The notes: generated from the sequence alone by a model not told the origin. Shown: positions 1-9,281, numbered from the stretch's first letter. The stretch: 64,000 bases of DNA from Mycetocola saprophilus (GCF_000718085.1 NZ_JOEC01000002.1:744001-808000), one strand, 5' to 3'. A program made the numbers and translations.

Positions 1-19
1 TGCCCCCTAATCTAGTCGT

Positions 20-1186
20 ATGCACTCAACCCTGTTGGTGACTTCCACTCTGGTCCTGGGACTTGTCCTGGGAGCCGGGTTTACCCTCCTGTTCTTTGTG
101 GCCGCTCAGCGCGGCCGTCGGGTGGCCGCCGTTGCCGCACCCCGCGTACCGGAGGGGGTATCGCAGGTTCTGGATGCGATCGAAAGCGCGGGTGTGGTCG
201 TGGACCCCTCGGGCAACGTGGTCAAGGCATCGAGTGCGGCGTTTACGCTGGGGCTCGTACGGGACGGCCACGTGACCCACGAGGAGCTTGACGCGCTGGC
301 CAACGTGGTGCGCGACACCGGACTGCCCACCACCCGCGAATTCGCCCTGCGCCCCGACCAGTTCGGTGAGCTTGACCGCCAGGTCCTCGCCCGCGGGGCG
401 CGCCTGGGCACACGCTACGTGTTGATCCTGGTGGAGGATCAGACCGAGCGTCTGCGCCTGGATGAGGTCCGACGCGACTTCATTGCCAATATCTCCCACG
501 AACTCAAGACCCCGATCGGCGCGATTTCGCTGCTGGCCGATGCCCTGGATCCCGCCGCCGATGATCCCGAGCGGGTACGCTCCTTCGCCACCCGCCTGGA
601 GGTGGAAGCCGAGCGGCTGACCAAGATCACCGCCGACATCATCAACCTCTCTCGGCTCCAGTCCGCCGAGGCGATCGGCAAGCCGGCGCTGGTGGACATG
701 GCCGATGTGGTCAAGGCCGCGGTCGAGCAGAATAAGGTGATCGCCGAATCCCACGGCGTCGAGGTCATTGCCCGGACCGTCTCCGATGCCGTCGTGATCG
801 GTGACAAGGCCCTGCTCGTGGTGGCCGTGCACAACCTGGTGAACAACGCGATCGCCTACTCCCCGGATGCCACTCGCGTCGGCGTGGGCCTGGCCGTGCG
901 TGACGGGATCGTCGAGGTCTCGGTCACCGACCAGGGCCCGGGCATCGCCGAGGAGGAGCGCGAACGGGTGTTTGAGCGCTTCTTCCGGGTGGATCAGGCG
1001 CGCTCGCGCACCACCGGCGGATCGGGCCTGGGGCTCTCCATTGTCAAGCACACGGCACAGAACCACGGTGGTGAGGCCCGAGTGTGGTCCCGCGTGGGTC
1101 AGGGTTCCACCTTCACCATCAGACTTCCCGAGGCATCGGCTGATGCCCGGGCTCAGATCGAAACCACATCCCTGGAGGAAAAGTAA
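20..1186 (+). CDS. senX3: SenX3-type sensor histidine kinase
   Basis: Membrane sensor kinase of 388 residues; in actinobacteria the SenX3-RegX3 pair controls the phosphate-starvation response. One strong N-terminal membrane segment (about 5-28) is followed by a PAS-like region (about 45-140), an H-box with the phospho-accepting His at residue 160 (NISHELKTP), and an ATPase domain with the N-box (LVNNAIAYSP), DQGPGI and GSGLGLSI motifs. The start has no Shine-Dalgarno, but a -10-like TAATCT lies at 8-13, so the message may be leaderless. Its TAA overlaps the ATG of the next gene by one base, indicating translational coupling. The phosphate role is inferred from the family and pairing. Confidence 0.9.
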   Translation: MHSTLLVTSTLVLGLVLGAGFTLLFFVAAQRGRRVAAVAAPRVPEGVSQVLDAIESAGVVVDPSGNVVKASSAAFTLGLVRDGHVTHEELDALANVVRDTGLPTTREFALRPDQFGELDRQVLARGARLGTRYVLILVEDQTERLRLDEVRRDFIANISHELKTPIGAISLLADALDPAADDPERVRSFATRLEVEAERLTKITADIINLSRLQSAEAIGKPALVDMADVVKAAVEQNKVIAESHGVEVIARTVSDAVVIGDKALLVVAVHNLVNNAIAYSPDATRVGVGLAVRDGIVEVSVTDQGPGIAEEERERVFERFFRVDQARSRTTGGSGLGLSIVKHTAQNHGGEARVWSRVGQGSTFTIRLPEASADARAQIETTSLEEK

Positions 1187-1872
1187 TGGCTCGCATCCTG
1201 GTTGTTGAGGACGAAGCTTCACTCAGCGAACCGCTGGTGTACCTGCTGGAGCGCGAGGGGCACACCGTGTCGCTCGCCGAGAACGGAACGGACGCCCTGG
1301 CCAAGTTCCACACCGATAACCCCGAGGTGATCCTGCTGGATCTCATGCTGCCGGGAATCTCGGGCACCGAGGTGTGCCGGCAGATCCGCGCGCTCTCCAC
1401 GGTGCCGATCATCATGGTGACCGCCAAGGATGACGAGGTGGACGTGGTGGTGGGCCTCGAGCTCGGGGCCGATGACTACGTGACCAAGCCGTATAAGAGC
1501 CGCGAGCTGCTCGCCCGCATTCGCGCCGTCCTGCGTCGCCGGGGCGATGAGGAGGGTGACGAGCTGGATGACACCGTACTGCGCGCGGGAAACGTGACCA
1601 TGGACCTCAACCGCCACACGGTCGAGGTGGACGGCACGGCCGTAGCGATGCCGCTTAAGGAGTTCGAGCTGCTGGAAATGCTCATGCGTAACACCGGACG
1701 GGTACTCACCCGCGGACAGCTCATCGACCGCGTGTGGGGCAGCGACTACTTCGGGGACACCAAGACCCTGGATGTCCACATCAAGCGCATCCGCTCGCGG
1801 ATCGAGCCGGTCCCCTCCGAGCCCAAGATGCTGCTCACCGTGCGCGGCCTGGGCTACCGCCTGGAGGGCTAG
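1186..1872 (+). CDS. regX3: RegX3-type response regulator (OmpR family)
   Basis: DNA-binding response regulator of 228 residues. The receiver domain (about 3-115) has the acidic pocket (VVEDE), the phospho-accepting Asp52 (LLDLMLPG) and the conserved Lys in YVTKPYKSREL. The C-terminal winged helix (about 130-228) has LTRGQLIDRVWG and the terminal TVRGLGYRLE typical of OmpR/PhoB proteins. It is translationally coupled to the kinase gene and is almost certainly its partner, binding promoters of phosphate-responsive genes in the cytoplasm. A strong hairpin terminator follows the stop codon. Confidence 0.93.
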   Translation: MARILVVEDEASLSEPLVYLLEREGHTVSLAENGTDALAKFHTDNPEVILLDLMLPGISGTEVCRQIRALSTVPIIMVTAKDDEVDVVVGLELGADDYVTKPYKSRELLARIRAVLRRRGDEEGDELDDTVLRAGNVTMDLNRHTVEVDGTAVAMPLKEFELLEMLMRNTGRVLTRGQLIDRVWGSDYFGDTKTLDVHIKRIRSRIEPVPSEPKMLLTVRGLGYRLEG

Positions 1873-1902
1873 CTCGGGAGTCTGCTCCCGCGTGCGTGAC
1901 CA

Positions 1903-1935
1903 ACGCCCGCGCACCCCGTGGTGCGCGGGCGTTTT
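1903..1935 (+). terminator. Rho-independent terminator after regX3
   Basis: A 13-bp perfect stem (1903-1915 with 1920-1932, short GC-rich loop) is followed by a T run. It ends the senX3-regX3 transcript and separates it from the convergent acetyltransferase gene. Confidence 0.85.
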
Positions 1936-1965
1936 GGTGCGGGTGGATGCGTGGGGTTCTCGCGC

Positions 1966-2490
1966 CTAACGTGCCGCGCGGCGGAGCCACTCCAGGCGCG
2001 GCCGCCCATCCCGGCTGGGAATCGAGACAAAGCCGAGGCGTTTATAGAGCCCGATGGCGTCGTGGCGCCAGTCCCACACCGACAGCAGCGCCGCGCCGTG
2101 AACCTCGGAGAGTGCGGAGTCCAGGAGTGCCCGACCGACCCCGCCGCGATGCTCGGGAGAGACCCAGAGCCGCTTGATCTCGGTGTCCGTGGCGTCCCCG
2201 CCGGGCACGGTGGCGCCGTCGCCCGGATGCAGCACCACGATGCCCACGGGCCGACCGAGCTTCTCGGCCAGGAGGATACGGGAGTTCGCGAGCGCAACCG
2301 CGGGCTGGTCGACTTCCCGCTGATATTTTTCGGGCAGAACGGTGACGTCGAGGTTCTCGGGCGCGTCCTCGCCCGCATGCACGCGTTTTTCTCGTTCGGT
2401 TTGCTGCAGGTATGCACGCAGGAGGGCCGAAATCACCGGTGCGTCGGGCCCGGTCGGGTCCGCCTCTCGAATCGTGATGAGTGAGTTCAT
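1966..2490 (-). CDS. GNAT-family N-acetyltransferase
   Basis: Cytoplasmic acyltransferase of 174 residues that would move an acetyl group from acetyl-CoA to an amine; the substrate is unknown. The GNAT core is visible: a strand with the substrate wall (IKRLWVSPEHRG), the acetyl-CoA pyrophosphate loop (RGGVGRALLDSAL, about residues 119-131) and the C-terminal DAIGLYKRLGF segment. The ATG is preceded by a good GAGGAG ribosome site. It stands alone between two terminators, convergent with regX3. Confidence 0.88.
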   Translation of the reverse strand: MNSLITIREADPTGPDAPVISALLRAYLQQTEREKRVHAGEDAPENLDVTVLPEKYQREVDQPAVALANSRILLAEKLGRPVGIVVLHPGDGATVPGGDATDTEIKRLWVSPEHRGGVGRALLDSALSEVHGAALLSVWDWRHDAIGLYKRLGFVSIPSRDGRPRLEWLRRAAR

Positions 2491-2570
2491 CGAGGCTCTC
2501 CTCGGTCGGTTCCTGAAGCATCAGGATTTTCAGACATCACATCCCGGGCACGCATGGTGCCGGGAAACAC

Positions 2571-2612
2571 AAAACCGGGCACCGACGGGCCGAAGCCACC
2601 GTCGATGCCCGG
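2571..2612 (-). terminator. Terminator of the lpqE-like gene
   Basis: A 14-bp stem with one mismatch (2575-2588 with 2599-2612) is followed on the minus strand by TTTTG. It sits just downstream of the lipoprotein stop codon. Confidence 0.8.
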
Positions 2613-2626
2613 CGTGAAAACCAGGG

Positions 2627-3118
2627 TTAGTTGCCGGTCGAGGGCGATACCGAGGGGCTCGGGACCGGGGTGATGGTCTCGTACTCCTTGAGTACCGGGT
2701 CAAGTACCGGAACGCGGGCCTCGCCGGCGGTCTCGCTGCCGTACTGGAACGACATCGCGGCGTCGGCACCGGCCGGGGTGGTGAAGTCCTGCAGGGTGAT
2801 GCCGGGCTTGCCATCGGCACCGAAGGTGGTCATCCCGGAGGCGGCGATCTCAACGGTGGTGCGTCCACCGGGGAACTCGACGTTCAGGGTCTGGGCCTTG
2901 TCGCCGGTGTTCACCACGGTCATCGCCAAGACGGCCTCGGTCTTCGAGTGGGTGATCACCAGGGCGTTACGCACGTCGAGGGTTCCGACGTTTGCCGAAA
3001 CGCCATCGCTCGCGTCGTAGTGCTTCAGCGTCGCCTGCGGGGCGATCAGGTTGCAACCGGCGGTGCCGACAAGAACGGTAGCCGCGAGTACGGCCGAGGT
3101 GATGAAACGCGTCTTCAC
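2627..3118 (-). CDS. lpqE: LpqE-like secreted lipoprotein
   Basis: Exported lipoprotein of 163 residues. The start is set at the GTG at 3118 (KTRFITSAVLAATVLVGTAGC follows), which has a GGAGG site six bases upstream and gives a clean lipoprotein signal peptide with lipobox VGTAGC; a longer reading frame upstream lacks these. The mature part is a small beta-rich domain (MTVVNTGDKAQTLNVEFPGG) resembling the PCuAC/DUF461 class, ending in a Pro/Ser-rich tail. It is divergent from carD exactly as lpqE is from carD in Mycobacterium, which supports the name. Function is unknown; copper binding in related domains is not supported here by a clear His/Met ligand set. Confidence 0.8.
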   Translation of the reverse strand: MKTRFITSAVLAATVLVGTAGCNLIAPQATLKHYDASDGVSANVGTLDVRNALVITHSKTEAVLAMTVVNTGDKAQTLNVEFPGGRTTVEIAASGMTTFGADGKPGITLQDFTTPAGADAAMSFQYGSETAGEARVPVLDPVLKEYETITPVPSPSVSPSTGN

Positions 3119-3278
3119 TGGTCCTCCAAGAACACGACGGTGGCAGGCGAGCGGGATTGCCCGCGTGCAGGGGCTGGACCGTCCTAGTCTAGCGTGCGGA
3201 TAAAGGGTGTGTTGACCGCGCAGATAATAACGTATCTTCACTGTGCTAAACTGAAAAACGCTGAAGGGACACCGATTC

Positions 3279-3761
3279 ATGATTTTTGAGGTTGGCGAGA
3301 CCGTCGTTTACCCCCACCACGGGGCTGCCGAAATTACCGAGGTAAAGACCCGGTTGATTAAGGGCGTCGAGAAAACATATCTGAAACTGCGGGTGACCCA
3401 GGGCGACCTGGTTATCGAGGTTCCGGCAGACAACGTGGACCTTGTTGGGGTCCGCGATGTGATCGGCAAGGAGGGGCTGGAGCGCGTGTTCGACGTGCTG
3501 CGTGCACCCTTCACCGAGGAACCCACCAACTGGTCGCGCCGATACAAGGCCAACCTTGAAAAGCTCGCCTCCGGCGATGTGATCAAGGTGAGCGAGGTTG
3601 TTCGTGACCTCTGGCGCCGAGACCAGGACCGTGGACTCTCCGCCGGAGAGAAGCGCATGCTGGCAAAGGCCCGGCAGATCCTGATCTCCGAGCTGGCCCT
3701 GGCCGAGAAGACCGATGAAGATAAGGCGTCGCTGGTCCTCGATGAGGTACTGGCTTCCTAA
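3279..3761 (+). CDS. carD: CarD transcription regulator
   Basis: Essential RNA-polymerase-binding global regulator of 160 residues that stabilises open promoter complexes, notably at rRNA promoters. The N-terminal Tudor-like RNAP-interaction domain starts [19 protein letters not shown] and runs to about residue 60. The helical DNA-facing part includes the conserved tryptophan in [17 protein letters not shown] and the C-terminal [23 protein letters not shown]. The ATG follows an AAGGGA site. The 160-bp gap to the divergent lipoprotein gene is AT-richer than its surroundings and has TTGACC (3212-3217) and TAAACT (3247-3252), possible promoter elements but not well spaced to each other. Confidence 0.95.
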   Translation: MIFEVGETVVYPHHGAAEITEVKTRLIKGVEKTYLKLRVTQGDLVIEVPADNVDLVGVRDVIGKEGLERVFDVLRAPFTEEPTNWSRRYKANLEKLASGDVIKVSEVVRDLWRRDQDRGLSAGEKRMLAKARQILISELALAEKTDEDKASLVLDEVLAS

Positions 3762-3835
3762 TTTGTCTTGAGACCTCCTCCGGAGGTTTGGGCTTCCTAG
3801 CCATTCCCGGGTTCACCCCCGAATAACGCACTTCG

Positions 3836-3868
3836 AAACGGGCGGATGCTGATGCATCCGCCCGTTTT
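3836..3868 (+). terminator. Terminator between carD and ispDF
   Basis: A 14-bp perfect stem (3836-3849 with 3854-3867), tetraloop TGAT, flanked by AAA and TTTT so it could work on both strands. A weaker six-bp hairpin followed by TTT lies just upstream at 3773-3789. Confidence 0.85.
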
Positions 3869-3904
3869 GCGTTTCCTTGGGGGCCCGGCCTGTACGCTCG
3901 ATGT

Positions 3905-5077
3905 ATGAGTGTGAACCCCGCCGTCGCCGTGATCGTTGTAGCCGCCGGAAGTGGAACCCGCCTCGGCGGAGATATCCCCAAGGCTTTCCGTGAGGTGGCC
4001 GGCGTGCCGATCCTCGAGCACGCGCTGCGCGGCGTTTTTGGCATGCGTCGCGAGGCTCAGGTGATCGTGGTTGCGCCCGAGGCGTTCCGCGGGGACGCCG
4101 AGCTTATCCTGGGCCACGCAGCCGGAGATGCCTCCGAGTACGCCTCGGTGGTGACCGGCGGCGCGACCCGACAGGCCTCAGTCGCGGCCGGAATCGCGGT
4201 CCTGGCCGACTCGGTGCGCATCGTCCTGGTTCATGACGCGGCCCGGGCGCTGACCCCCTCCACGCAGTTTGACGATGTGGTGGACTCGGTCGCCGCGGGC
4301 GGCCGCGGAATTGTTCCGGGCTTGGCGGTGGCCGACACCATCAAGCGGGTGGACGATGAGGAACGCATCGTCGAGACCGTGGACCGTGACGAGCTGCGTG
4401 CCATGCAGACTCCCCAGGGGTTCCCGCGCCACGCGCTGGCTCAGGGCTACGCGGATGCCGAGGAGGAGTACACCGACGACGCGGCGCTGTTTGCCGCCAC
4501 CGGCGGATCCGTCGCGGTGATCCCCGGCGACGCCCGCGCGTTCAAGATCACCACCCCCTGGGACCTCAACCGCGCCGAACACCTGCTGCGCCCCGAGGGC
4601 GGCGAGCGGATCCGCGTGGGTGTGGGGGTGGACGTGCACGCCTACGATGACAACGCCGAACTGTGGCTTGCGGGCCTGCTCTGGCCGGGGGAGGCCGGAC
4701 TTGCCGGGCACTCGGACGGCGATGCGGTGGCCCACGCGATCACCGACGCGCTGCTGGGGGCCGCCGGGCTTGGAGACATCGGCACGATGTTCGGGACCGA
4801 CGATCCCCGCTTCGCCCAGGCGCGCGGCGAGGTCTTCCTGATCGCGACCCGGGAGCGCCTGATCCAGGCGGGCTTCGGGATCGAGAACGTCTCGGTCCAG
4901 ATCATCGGCAACACCCCGCGCTTCACCCCGCGCCGGGCCGAGGCCGAAGCGCTGCTGAGCGGACTGATCGGGGCGCCGGTGAGCCTCTCGGCCACCACGA
5001 CCGACCGCCTGGGCTTCGCCGGCCGCGGCGAGGGCCTCACCGCCATCGCGACCGCGGCGCTGCGCCAGCGCCACTAG
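3905..5077 (+). CDS. ispDF: Bifunctional IspD-IspF (MEP isoprenoid pathway)
   Basis: Fusion of two non-consecutive MEP-pathway enzymes, 390 residues. The N-terminal IspD part (about 1-230; [27 protein letters not shown]) transfers CMP to 2-C-methyl-D-erythritol 4-phosphate. The IspF part (about 235-390; [10 protein letters not shown] and [19 protein letters not shown] with the metal-binding Asp/His, and [14 protein letters not shown]) cyclises the CDP-ME 2-phosphate product of IspE. The fusion is known in several bacteria, whereas Mycobacterium has separate adjacent genes. It lies downstream of carD behind a terminator and carries its own weak start context. Confidence 0.95.
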   Translation: MSVNPAVAVIVVAAGSGTRLGGDIPKAFREVAGVPILEHALRGVFGMRREAQVIVVAPEAFRGDAELILGHAAGDASEYASVVTGGATRQASVAAGIAVLADSVRIVLVHDAARALTPSTQFDDVVDSVAAGGRGIVPGLAVADTIKRVDDEERIVETVDRDELRAMQTPQGFPRHALAQGYADAEEEYTDDAALFAATGGSVAVIPGDARAFKITTPWDLNRAEHLLRPEGGERIRVGVGVDVHAYDDNAELWLAGLLWPGEAGLAGHSDGDAVAHAITDALLGAAGLGDIGTMFGTDDPRFAQARGEVFLIATRERLIQAGFGIENVSVQIIGNTPRFTPRRAEAEALLSGLIGAPVSLSATTTDRLGFAGRGEGLTAIATAALRQRH

Positions 5078-5092
5078 GGTCGAATAACAAAA

Positions 5093-5121
5093 ATGCCGGA
5101 CCCCACGGGGTCCGGCATCTT
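5093..5121 (+). terminator. Bidirectional terminator between ispDF and the DUF981 gene
   Basis: An 11-bp perfect stem (5093-5103 with 5108-5118), with an A-run before and T-run after, between two convergent genes. Confidence 0.85.
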
Positions 5122-5134
5122 TGTGTGGGGGAGA

Positions 5135-5863
5135 CTAGCCCATCGTGTTGACGATCAGGCCGATGTGGGTGAAGAAGTTCATCGCGCCAAACAGCACAAA
5201 CGCGATGCCCGCGAGGCCCCAGACGATGCCCAAAATCTTCTCAACCGCGCCGGGCAGGGTCTTGACCGAGAAGGTTTTCAGCGCGAACGGGAAGAGGACC
5301 GCGCCGAGGCCCACCAGGGCGAACAGACCGGACATGAAGATCGCCTCGATCATCGGGTACTCGGCGAAGGCACCGGAGATGGGCTCCTCCGGCGGGGCGG
5401 CAAAGAGCTGGAAGATCACGCCGGCGAACGCGATCCCGAACAGGGCGAGTCCGAGACCCACGATGAAGATGCCCAGCGGACGCGACACCTTGGCTACATA
5501 CTGAGCGGGATCCGCAGCGTCGCGGATCGTCTTGCCACGCTTCCAGAGGAACAGCGAGGCGGCCAGGAGGAGCACGCCGAGACCGAGGCTGGTCTCGCCA
5601 AAAATGATGTTGTCAAAGGGGAAGTACTTGGCAAAGGGCCAGGTGAGGGTCATGTGCAGGCCGGTGGCGGTCAGGATGAAGCCGAGCACACCCGAGGCGA
5701 GCGCCCATCCCTCGGGGACAAACTCGGTGTCCTTCTTGCGCAGCTCGCGGGCGAGCAGGACCAGTAGCAGCAGTCCGGCGCCGGCGGCGATCGACATGAT
5801 CGTGTTGTAGGTGGGCATCTGGGTCCAGTCGATGACCAGACCCTCGGTTTTGATGGGAGACAT
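5135..5863 (-). CDS. DUF981-type multi-pass membrane protein
   Basis: Integral membrane protein of 242 residues with about six membrane segments and no catalytic motif. The start is placed at the ATG at 5863, with AAGGAAA just upstream; the longer open frame runs through the divergent regulator and is not credible. The sequence (for example FGETSLGLGVLLLAASLFLW) resembles the DUF981 family of uncharacterised membrane proteins; I am moderately sure of that assignment. It is divergent from a TetR regulator across a 97-bp region with repeated TATA-like half-sites, so it is probably that regulator's target. Confidence 0.7.
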   Translation of the reverse strand: MSPIKTEGLVIDWTQMPTYNTIMSIAAGAGLLLLVLLARELRKKDTEFVPEGWALASGVLGFILTATGLHMTLTWPFAKYFPFDNIIFGETSLGLGVLLLAASLFLWKRGKTIRDAADPAQYVAKVSRPLGIFIVGLGLALFGIAFAGVIFQLFAAPPEEPISGAFAEYPMIEAIFMSGLFALVGLGAVLFPFALKTFSVKTLPGAVEKILGIVWGLAGIAFVLFGAMNFFTHIGLIVNTMG

Positions 5864-5882
5864 GAGGTTTCCTTCTATGCAT

Positions 5883-5910
5883 GTGTATATGCTGTGTATA
5901 CGGCAGTATA
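5883..5910. promoter_or_regulatory. Candidate TetR operator / divergent promoter
   Basis: Two direct copies of GTGTATA (5883-5889, 5894-5900) and a related CAGTATA (5904-5910) are spaced 11 and 10 bp, about one helical turn. They also read as inverted pairs GTATA-N7-TATAC and TATAC-N4-GTATA. They sit between the DUF981 gene and the divergent tetR gene, where a TetR dimer or a shared promoter is expected. Confidence 0.5.
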
Positions 5911-5960
5911 AGCCCGGGACGCGCGGAATCCTAGGGGTACCCAACGGGTACTCTGAGGAG

Positions 5961-6548
5961 ATGACTACGCCGACCACGCAGCAGCGCCGAGAGCTCATGG
6001 TGGCCGCCGCGGCGACGCTGCTGATCGCCGAGGGCCCGCGCGCGATCACGCACCGCCGGGTCGCCGATGCCGCGGGGATCCCCGCGGGGTCCGCCAACTA
6101 CCTGTTCGCCACCCGGCGCGAGCTCTACGCCGCCGCGGTCACCTCGGCCGAAAACGTTCGCGTCAGCGCCGCCGCCCGGGTTGCCGAGGCGCTGCCGCGG
6201 TCCGAACGGGACGCGGTAGAGACCGCCTCGCTGCTGTTGGAAACCTGGTACGCACCGCAGACCGATCCCAATCTGGTCCGGGTTCGCCTCGAACCCATGC
6301 TGGAGGCCGGGGCCGATCCCGAGCTGCGCGAGATCATGGCCGTGTCCCGTCCGCTCTTGCTGGGTGCGCTGGAAACCGTGCTGGATCGCTGCGGATTTGG
6401 CGGCGTGGGGGAGACCGAGATGATCGCCCAGATGCTCGATGCGAGCCTGCTCTATGCGGTGGGTGCGGGGGAGTCTGACCCCAGGCTCGCGGCCGCGCGG
6501 CAGGTTGCCCGGCTCCTCGACCTCCTGAAGCGGGTGCCGCGGGGGTAG
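5961..6548 (+). CDS. TetR-family transcriptional regulator
   Basis: Repressor-type protein of 195 residues. The N-terminal helix-turn-helix is clear (about 8-52: ELMVAAAATLLIAEG, ITHRRVADAAGIPAGSANYLFATRRELY), followed by an all-helical ligand domain. The chosen ATG at 5961 directly follows GAGGAG, an unusually tight spacing, but the upstream frame reads through the divergent promoter. The last codons (LLDLLKRVPRG and stop) lie inside the first copy of a 44-bp tandem repeat, so the C-terminus has probably been remodelled by repeat expansion. Likely targets are itself and the divergent DUF981 gene. Confidence 0.85.
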   Translation: MTTPTTQQRRELMVAAAATLLIAEGPRAITHRRVADAAGIPAGSANYLFATRRELYAAAVTSAENVRVSAAARVAEALPRSERDAVETASLLLETWYAPQTDPNLVRVRLEPMLEAGADPELREIMAVSRPLLLGALETVLDRCGFGGVGETEMIAQMLDASLLYAVGAGESDPRLAAARQVARLLDLLKRVPRG

Positions 6549-6643
6549 CCCGCGCTGACTACACGCTCCTGAAGCGGGTGCCGCGGGGGTAGCCCGCGCT
6601 GACTACACGCTCCTGAAGCGGGTGCCGCGAGGGTAGCGCGCGC
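6522..6643. repeat. 44-bp tandem repeat, about 2.8 copies
   Basis: Two identical 44-bp copies (6522-6565 and 6566-6609) are followed by a partial, slightly diverged third (6610 to about 6643). The first copy contains the 3' end and stop codon of tetR. Each unit contains a GCGGG ... CCCGC inverted pair, so the RNA could form a series of hairpins. Confidence 0.9.
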
Positions 6644-6764
6644 GCACAAAATACAACTGACAACCGGTATTTTTTGAGTAAACACGGTGTCTGAGTGGGA
6701 AAATCTCGTGTCACACACCGGCCGCGGCGCGCCGTCGGGCCTCGCCCCTTGTACTCTTATATAC

Positions 6765-8180
6765 GTGGCCCTACACCTGTACGACTCCAAATCCCAAGAC
6801 CTGCGCGAATTTACCCCGATTATTCCGGGCCAGGTAGGACTCTACGTTTGTGGACCCACCGTGCAGTCCTCCCCGCATATCGGTCACCTGCGCTCGGCGC
6901 TGGTCTACGATCAGCTGCGTCGCTGGTTTGAGTACTCGGGCTACCGGGTCACCCTGGTACGCAACGTCACGGACATCGATGACAAGGTGCTGCTCAACGC
7001 CACCGAGGATGAGCCCTGGTGGGCGCTGGCCTACCGGATGGAGCTGGAATTCACCGAGGGCTACCGCGCCCTTGGTGTCCTGCCGCCCACCTATGAGCCG
7101 CGGGCAACCGCGAGCATCCAGCAGATGCAGCAGATCATCACCAGCCTGATCGAGCGCGGTCACGCCTACCCGGCCGCCGATGGCTCGGGGGATGTGTACT
7201 TCGACGTGCGCAGCTGGTCGCGCTATGGCGAACTGACCCGGCAGAGCATCGACGCGATGGAGGACGCCACCGACGCGGATCCGCGCGGCAAGAACGATCC
7301 CCGCGACTTTGCCCTGTGGAAGGGACGCAAGGAAGGCGAGCCCTCCTCGGCCGTCTGGGACAGCCCGTGGGGTGCCGGACGCCCCGGCTGGCACATCGAG
7401 TGCTCGGCGATGTCCAGCCGTTATCTCGGCGAGAACTTTGACATTCACGGTGGCGGCCTGGACCTGCGCTTCCCGCACCACGAGAACGAGCTGGCTCAGT
7501 CCAGCGCCGCCGGTCACGGCTTCGCAAACTACTGGGTCCACAACGGCCTGGTGAACGTGGGCGGGCAGAAGATGTCCAAGTCGCTTGGCAACTCGCTGTT
7601 CGCCGCCGACCTGCTCGCCCAGGCGCGCCCACTCGTGCTGCGCTACTTCCTGGGACAGGCACACTACCGTTCCACCATTGATTTCCACGACGGAGCCCTG
7701 GCCGAGGCCGAGGCCGCCCTGGATCGGATCGAAAGCTTCCTCGAGCGCGTCGATCGTCGCCTGGCCGATACCCGATTCGCCGGCACCCAGACCGAGGAGC
7801 TTCCCGCCGAGTTTATCGCCGCCATGGACGATGACCTGGCGATCCCGCAGGCCCTCGCGGTCCTGCACGACACCATTCGCGGCGGCAACGCGGCGATTGA
7901 CGGAGACGATCTTGCGGCCGCGGCCGCCGCCTTTGGACAGGTCATTGCGATGACCAACGTCCTGGGCATCAACCCACTTTCGGCAACCTGGCAGCAGGCC
8001 GGCGACCAGGCGGCCCAGGCCGTGCTCGCGCCGCTTGTGGACCGGCTGCTGGGGCATCGCGAACAGGCCCGGACCAGCCGGGACTTCGCCACCGCAGACC
8101 AAATTCGTGATGACCTCCAGGCTGCGGGTATCACGATTGACGACACCCCCACCGGGGCACATTGGAGTATTGATGGCTAA
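6765..8180 (+). CDS. cysS: Cysteinyl-tRNA synthetase
   Basis: Class I aminoacyl-tRNA synthetase of 471 residues that charges tRNA-Cys. It shows the HIGH signature (PHIGHL, residues 38-41), the KMSKS loop (QKMSKSLGN), zinc ligands (Cys in LYVCGPTV, Cys in [10 protein letters not shown], and the HHENELAQ histidines) and a C-terminal helical anticodon region. The GTG at 6765 gives the canonical N-terminus ([10 protein letters not shown]); a longer frame adds unconserved residues. There is no Shine-Dalgarno, and TACTCT about eight bases upstream could be the -10 of a leaderless transcript. It overlaps rlmB by eight bases. Confidence 0.95.
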   Translation: MALHLYDSKSQDLREFTPIIPGQVGLYVCGPTVQSSPHIGHLRSALVYDQLRRWFEYSGYRVTLVRNVTDIDDKVLLNATEDEPWWALAYRMELEFTEGYRALGVLPPTYEPRATASIQQMQQIITSLIERGHAYPAADGSGDVYFDVRSWSRYGELTRQSIDAMEDATDADPRGKNDPRDFALWKGRKEGEPSSAVWDSPWGAGRPGWHIECSAMSSRYLGENFDIHGGGLDLRFPHHENELAQSSAAGHGFANYWVHNGLVNVGGQKMSKSLGNSLFAADLLAQARPLVLRYFLGQAHYRSTIDFHDGALAEAEAALDRIESFLERVDRRLADTRFAGTQTEELPAEFIAAMDDDLAIPQALAVLHDTIRGGNAAIDGDDLAAAAAAFGQVIAMTNVLGINPLSATWQQAGDQAAQAVLAPLVDRLLGHREQARTSRDFATADQIRDDLQAAGITIDDTPTGAHWSIDG

Positions 8181-9201
8181 CAACAACGGGCGTCCCGGCG
8201 CCATTCGTAAGGGTAAGAAGGGCCCCGCAAAGGGCACCGGTGGACTCGGACGCAAGTCCCTCGAGGGCAAGGGCCCGACCCCTAAGGCCGAGGACCGGAC
8301 CTACCACGTCGCCGGCAAGCGCAAGATTGCTCGCGAGCGTCTGGAGGCCGCCCGCGGTGGTCGCGGACCCGCGCAGTCGCGCGGCGGTGATCAGCCCGCC
8401 CAGGCTCCGCAGCAGCGCCGTGTGAAGCAGCGCACCGCGGATGAGTCGGAGATCGTCACCGGTCGTAACGCGGTGCTTGAGGCGCTGCGGGCCAAGATCC
8501 CGGCAACCACCCTCTACATCGCCTCGCGGATCGAGTATGACGAGCGGGTCAAGGAGATCGTGACCATCGCGACCGGTCGCGGCATCCCGATCCTCGAGGT
8601 CATGCGCCCCGAGCTTGACCGCATGGTGAGCTTCGACTCGGTGCACCAGGGCCTGGCCCTCAAGGTGCCGCCGTACCGCTACGAGCACCCCGAGGACCTG
8701 CTGCAGAAGACCATCTCGCGCGCCCAGGTGCCGTTGATCGTCGCGCTGGACGGAATCACCGACCCGCGTAACCTCGGTGCGATCCTACGTTCGACCGCCG
8801 CGTTCGGCGGTCACGGCGTGATCGTTCCGCAGCGTCGCTCGGTGGGCATGACCGCCTCGGCGTGGCGGACCTCCGCCGGTGCCGCCGCGCGTACCCCCGT
8901 GGCCATGGCCGCGAACCTCACGCAGACCATCAAGGCCTATAAGGCCGCGGGTGTGTTCGTGATCGGTCTCGACGGTGGTGGCGACACCATGCTGCCGGGC
9001 CTGGAGCTGGCCGACCGTCCGCTGCTGATCGTTGTCGGAAGCGAGGGCAAGGGCCTGTCGCGTCTGGTGACCGAGGCCTGCGACGCGATCGTCTCGATCC
9101 CGATCTCCTCCGCGACCGAGTCGCTCAACGCCGGAATCGCCGCCTCGGTGACCCTGTACGAGATCTCGCGCCTGCGCGCCGAGGGCAAGGCCGCCAAGTA
9201 G
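8173..9201 (+). CDS. rlmB: RlmB-type 23S rRNA 2'-O-methyltransferase (SpoU family)
   Basis: SAM-dependent RNA ribose methyltransferase of 342 residues. A basic, low-complexity N-terminus (about 1-95, rich in Gly, Lys, Arg) precedes the substrate-binding domain ([14 protein letters not shown]) and the knotted SPOUT domain with its three motifs: [25 protein letters not shown] and [17 protein letters not shown]. The ATG at 8173 overlaps the cysS stop and has GGAG upstream; a longer frame starting inside cysS is unlikely. The cysS-rlmB pairing matches Mycobacterium. The exact target nucleotide (G2251 in E. coli) is inferred from the family. Confidence 0.92.
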   Translation: MANNNGRPGAIRKGKKGPAKGTGGLGRKSLEGKGPTPKAEDRTYHVAGKRKIARERLEAARGGRGPAQSRGGDQPAQAPQQRRVKQRTADESEIVTGRNAVLEALRAKIPATTLYIASRIEYDERVKEIVTIATGRGIPILEVMRPELDRMVSFDSVHQGLALKVPPYRYEHPEDLLQKTISRAQVPLIVALDGITDPRNLGAILRSTAAFGGHGVIVPQRRSVGMTASAWRTSAGAAARTPVAMAANLTQTIKAYKAAGVFVIGLDGGGDTMLPGLELADRPLLIVVGSEGKGLSRLVTEACDAIVSIPISSATESLNAGIAASVTLYEISRLRAEGKAAK

Positions 9202-9220
9202 CGGTTCACCCCCACGAATA

Positions 9221-9258
9221 ACAAGAATCCCGCCCGGGCAACCGGGCGGGATTCTTGT
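9221..9258. terminator. Bidirectional terminator after rlmB
   Basis: A 17-bp perfect stem (9221-9237 with 9242-9258) with tetraloop GCAA separates rlmB from the convergent DUF4032 gene. Confidence 0.85.
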
Positions 9259-9281
9259 ACGTGCGGGCGTCGTGGCGCTGG

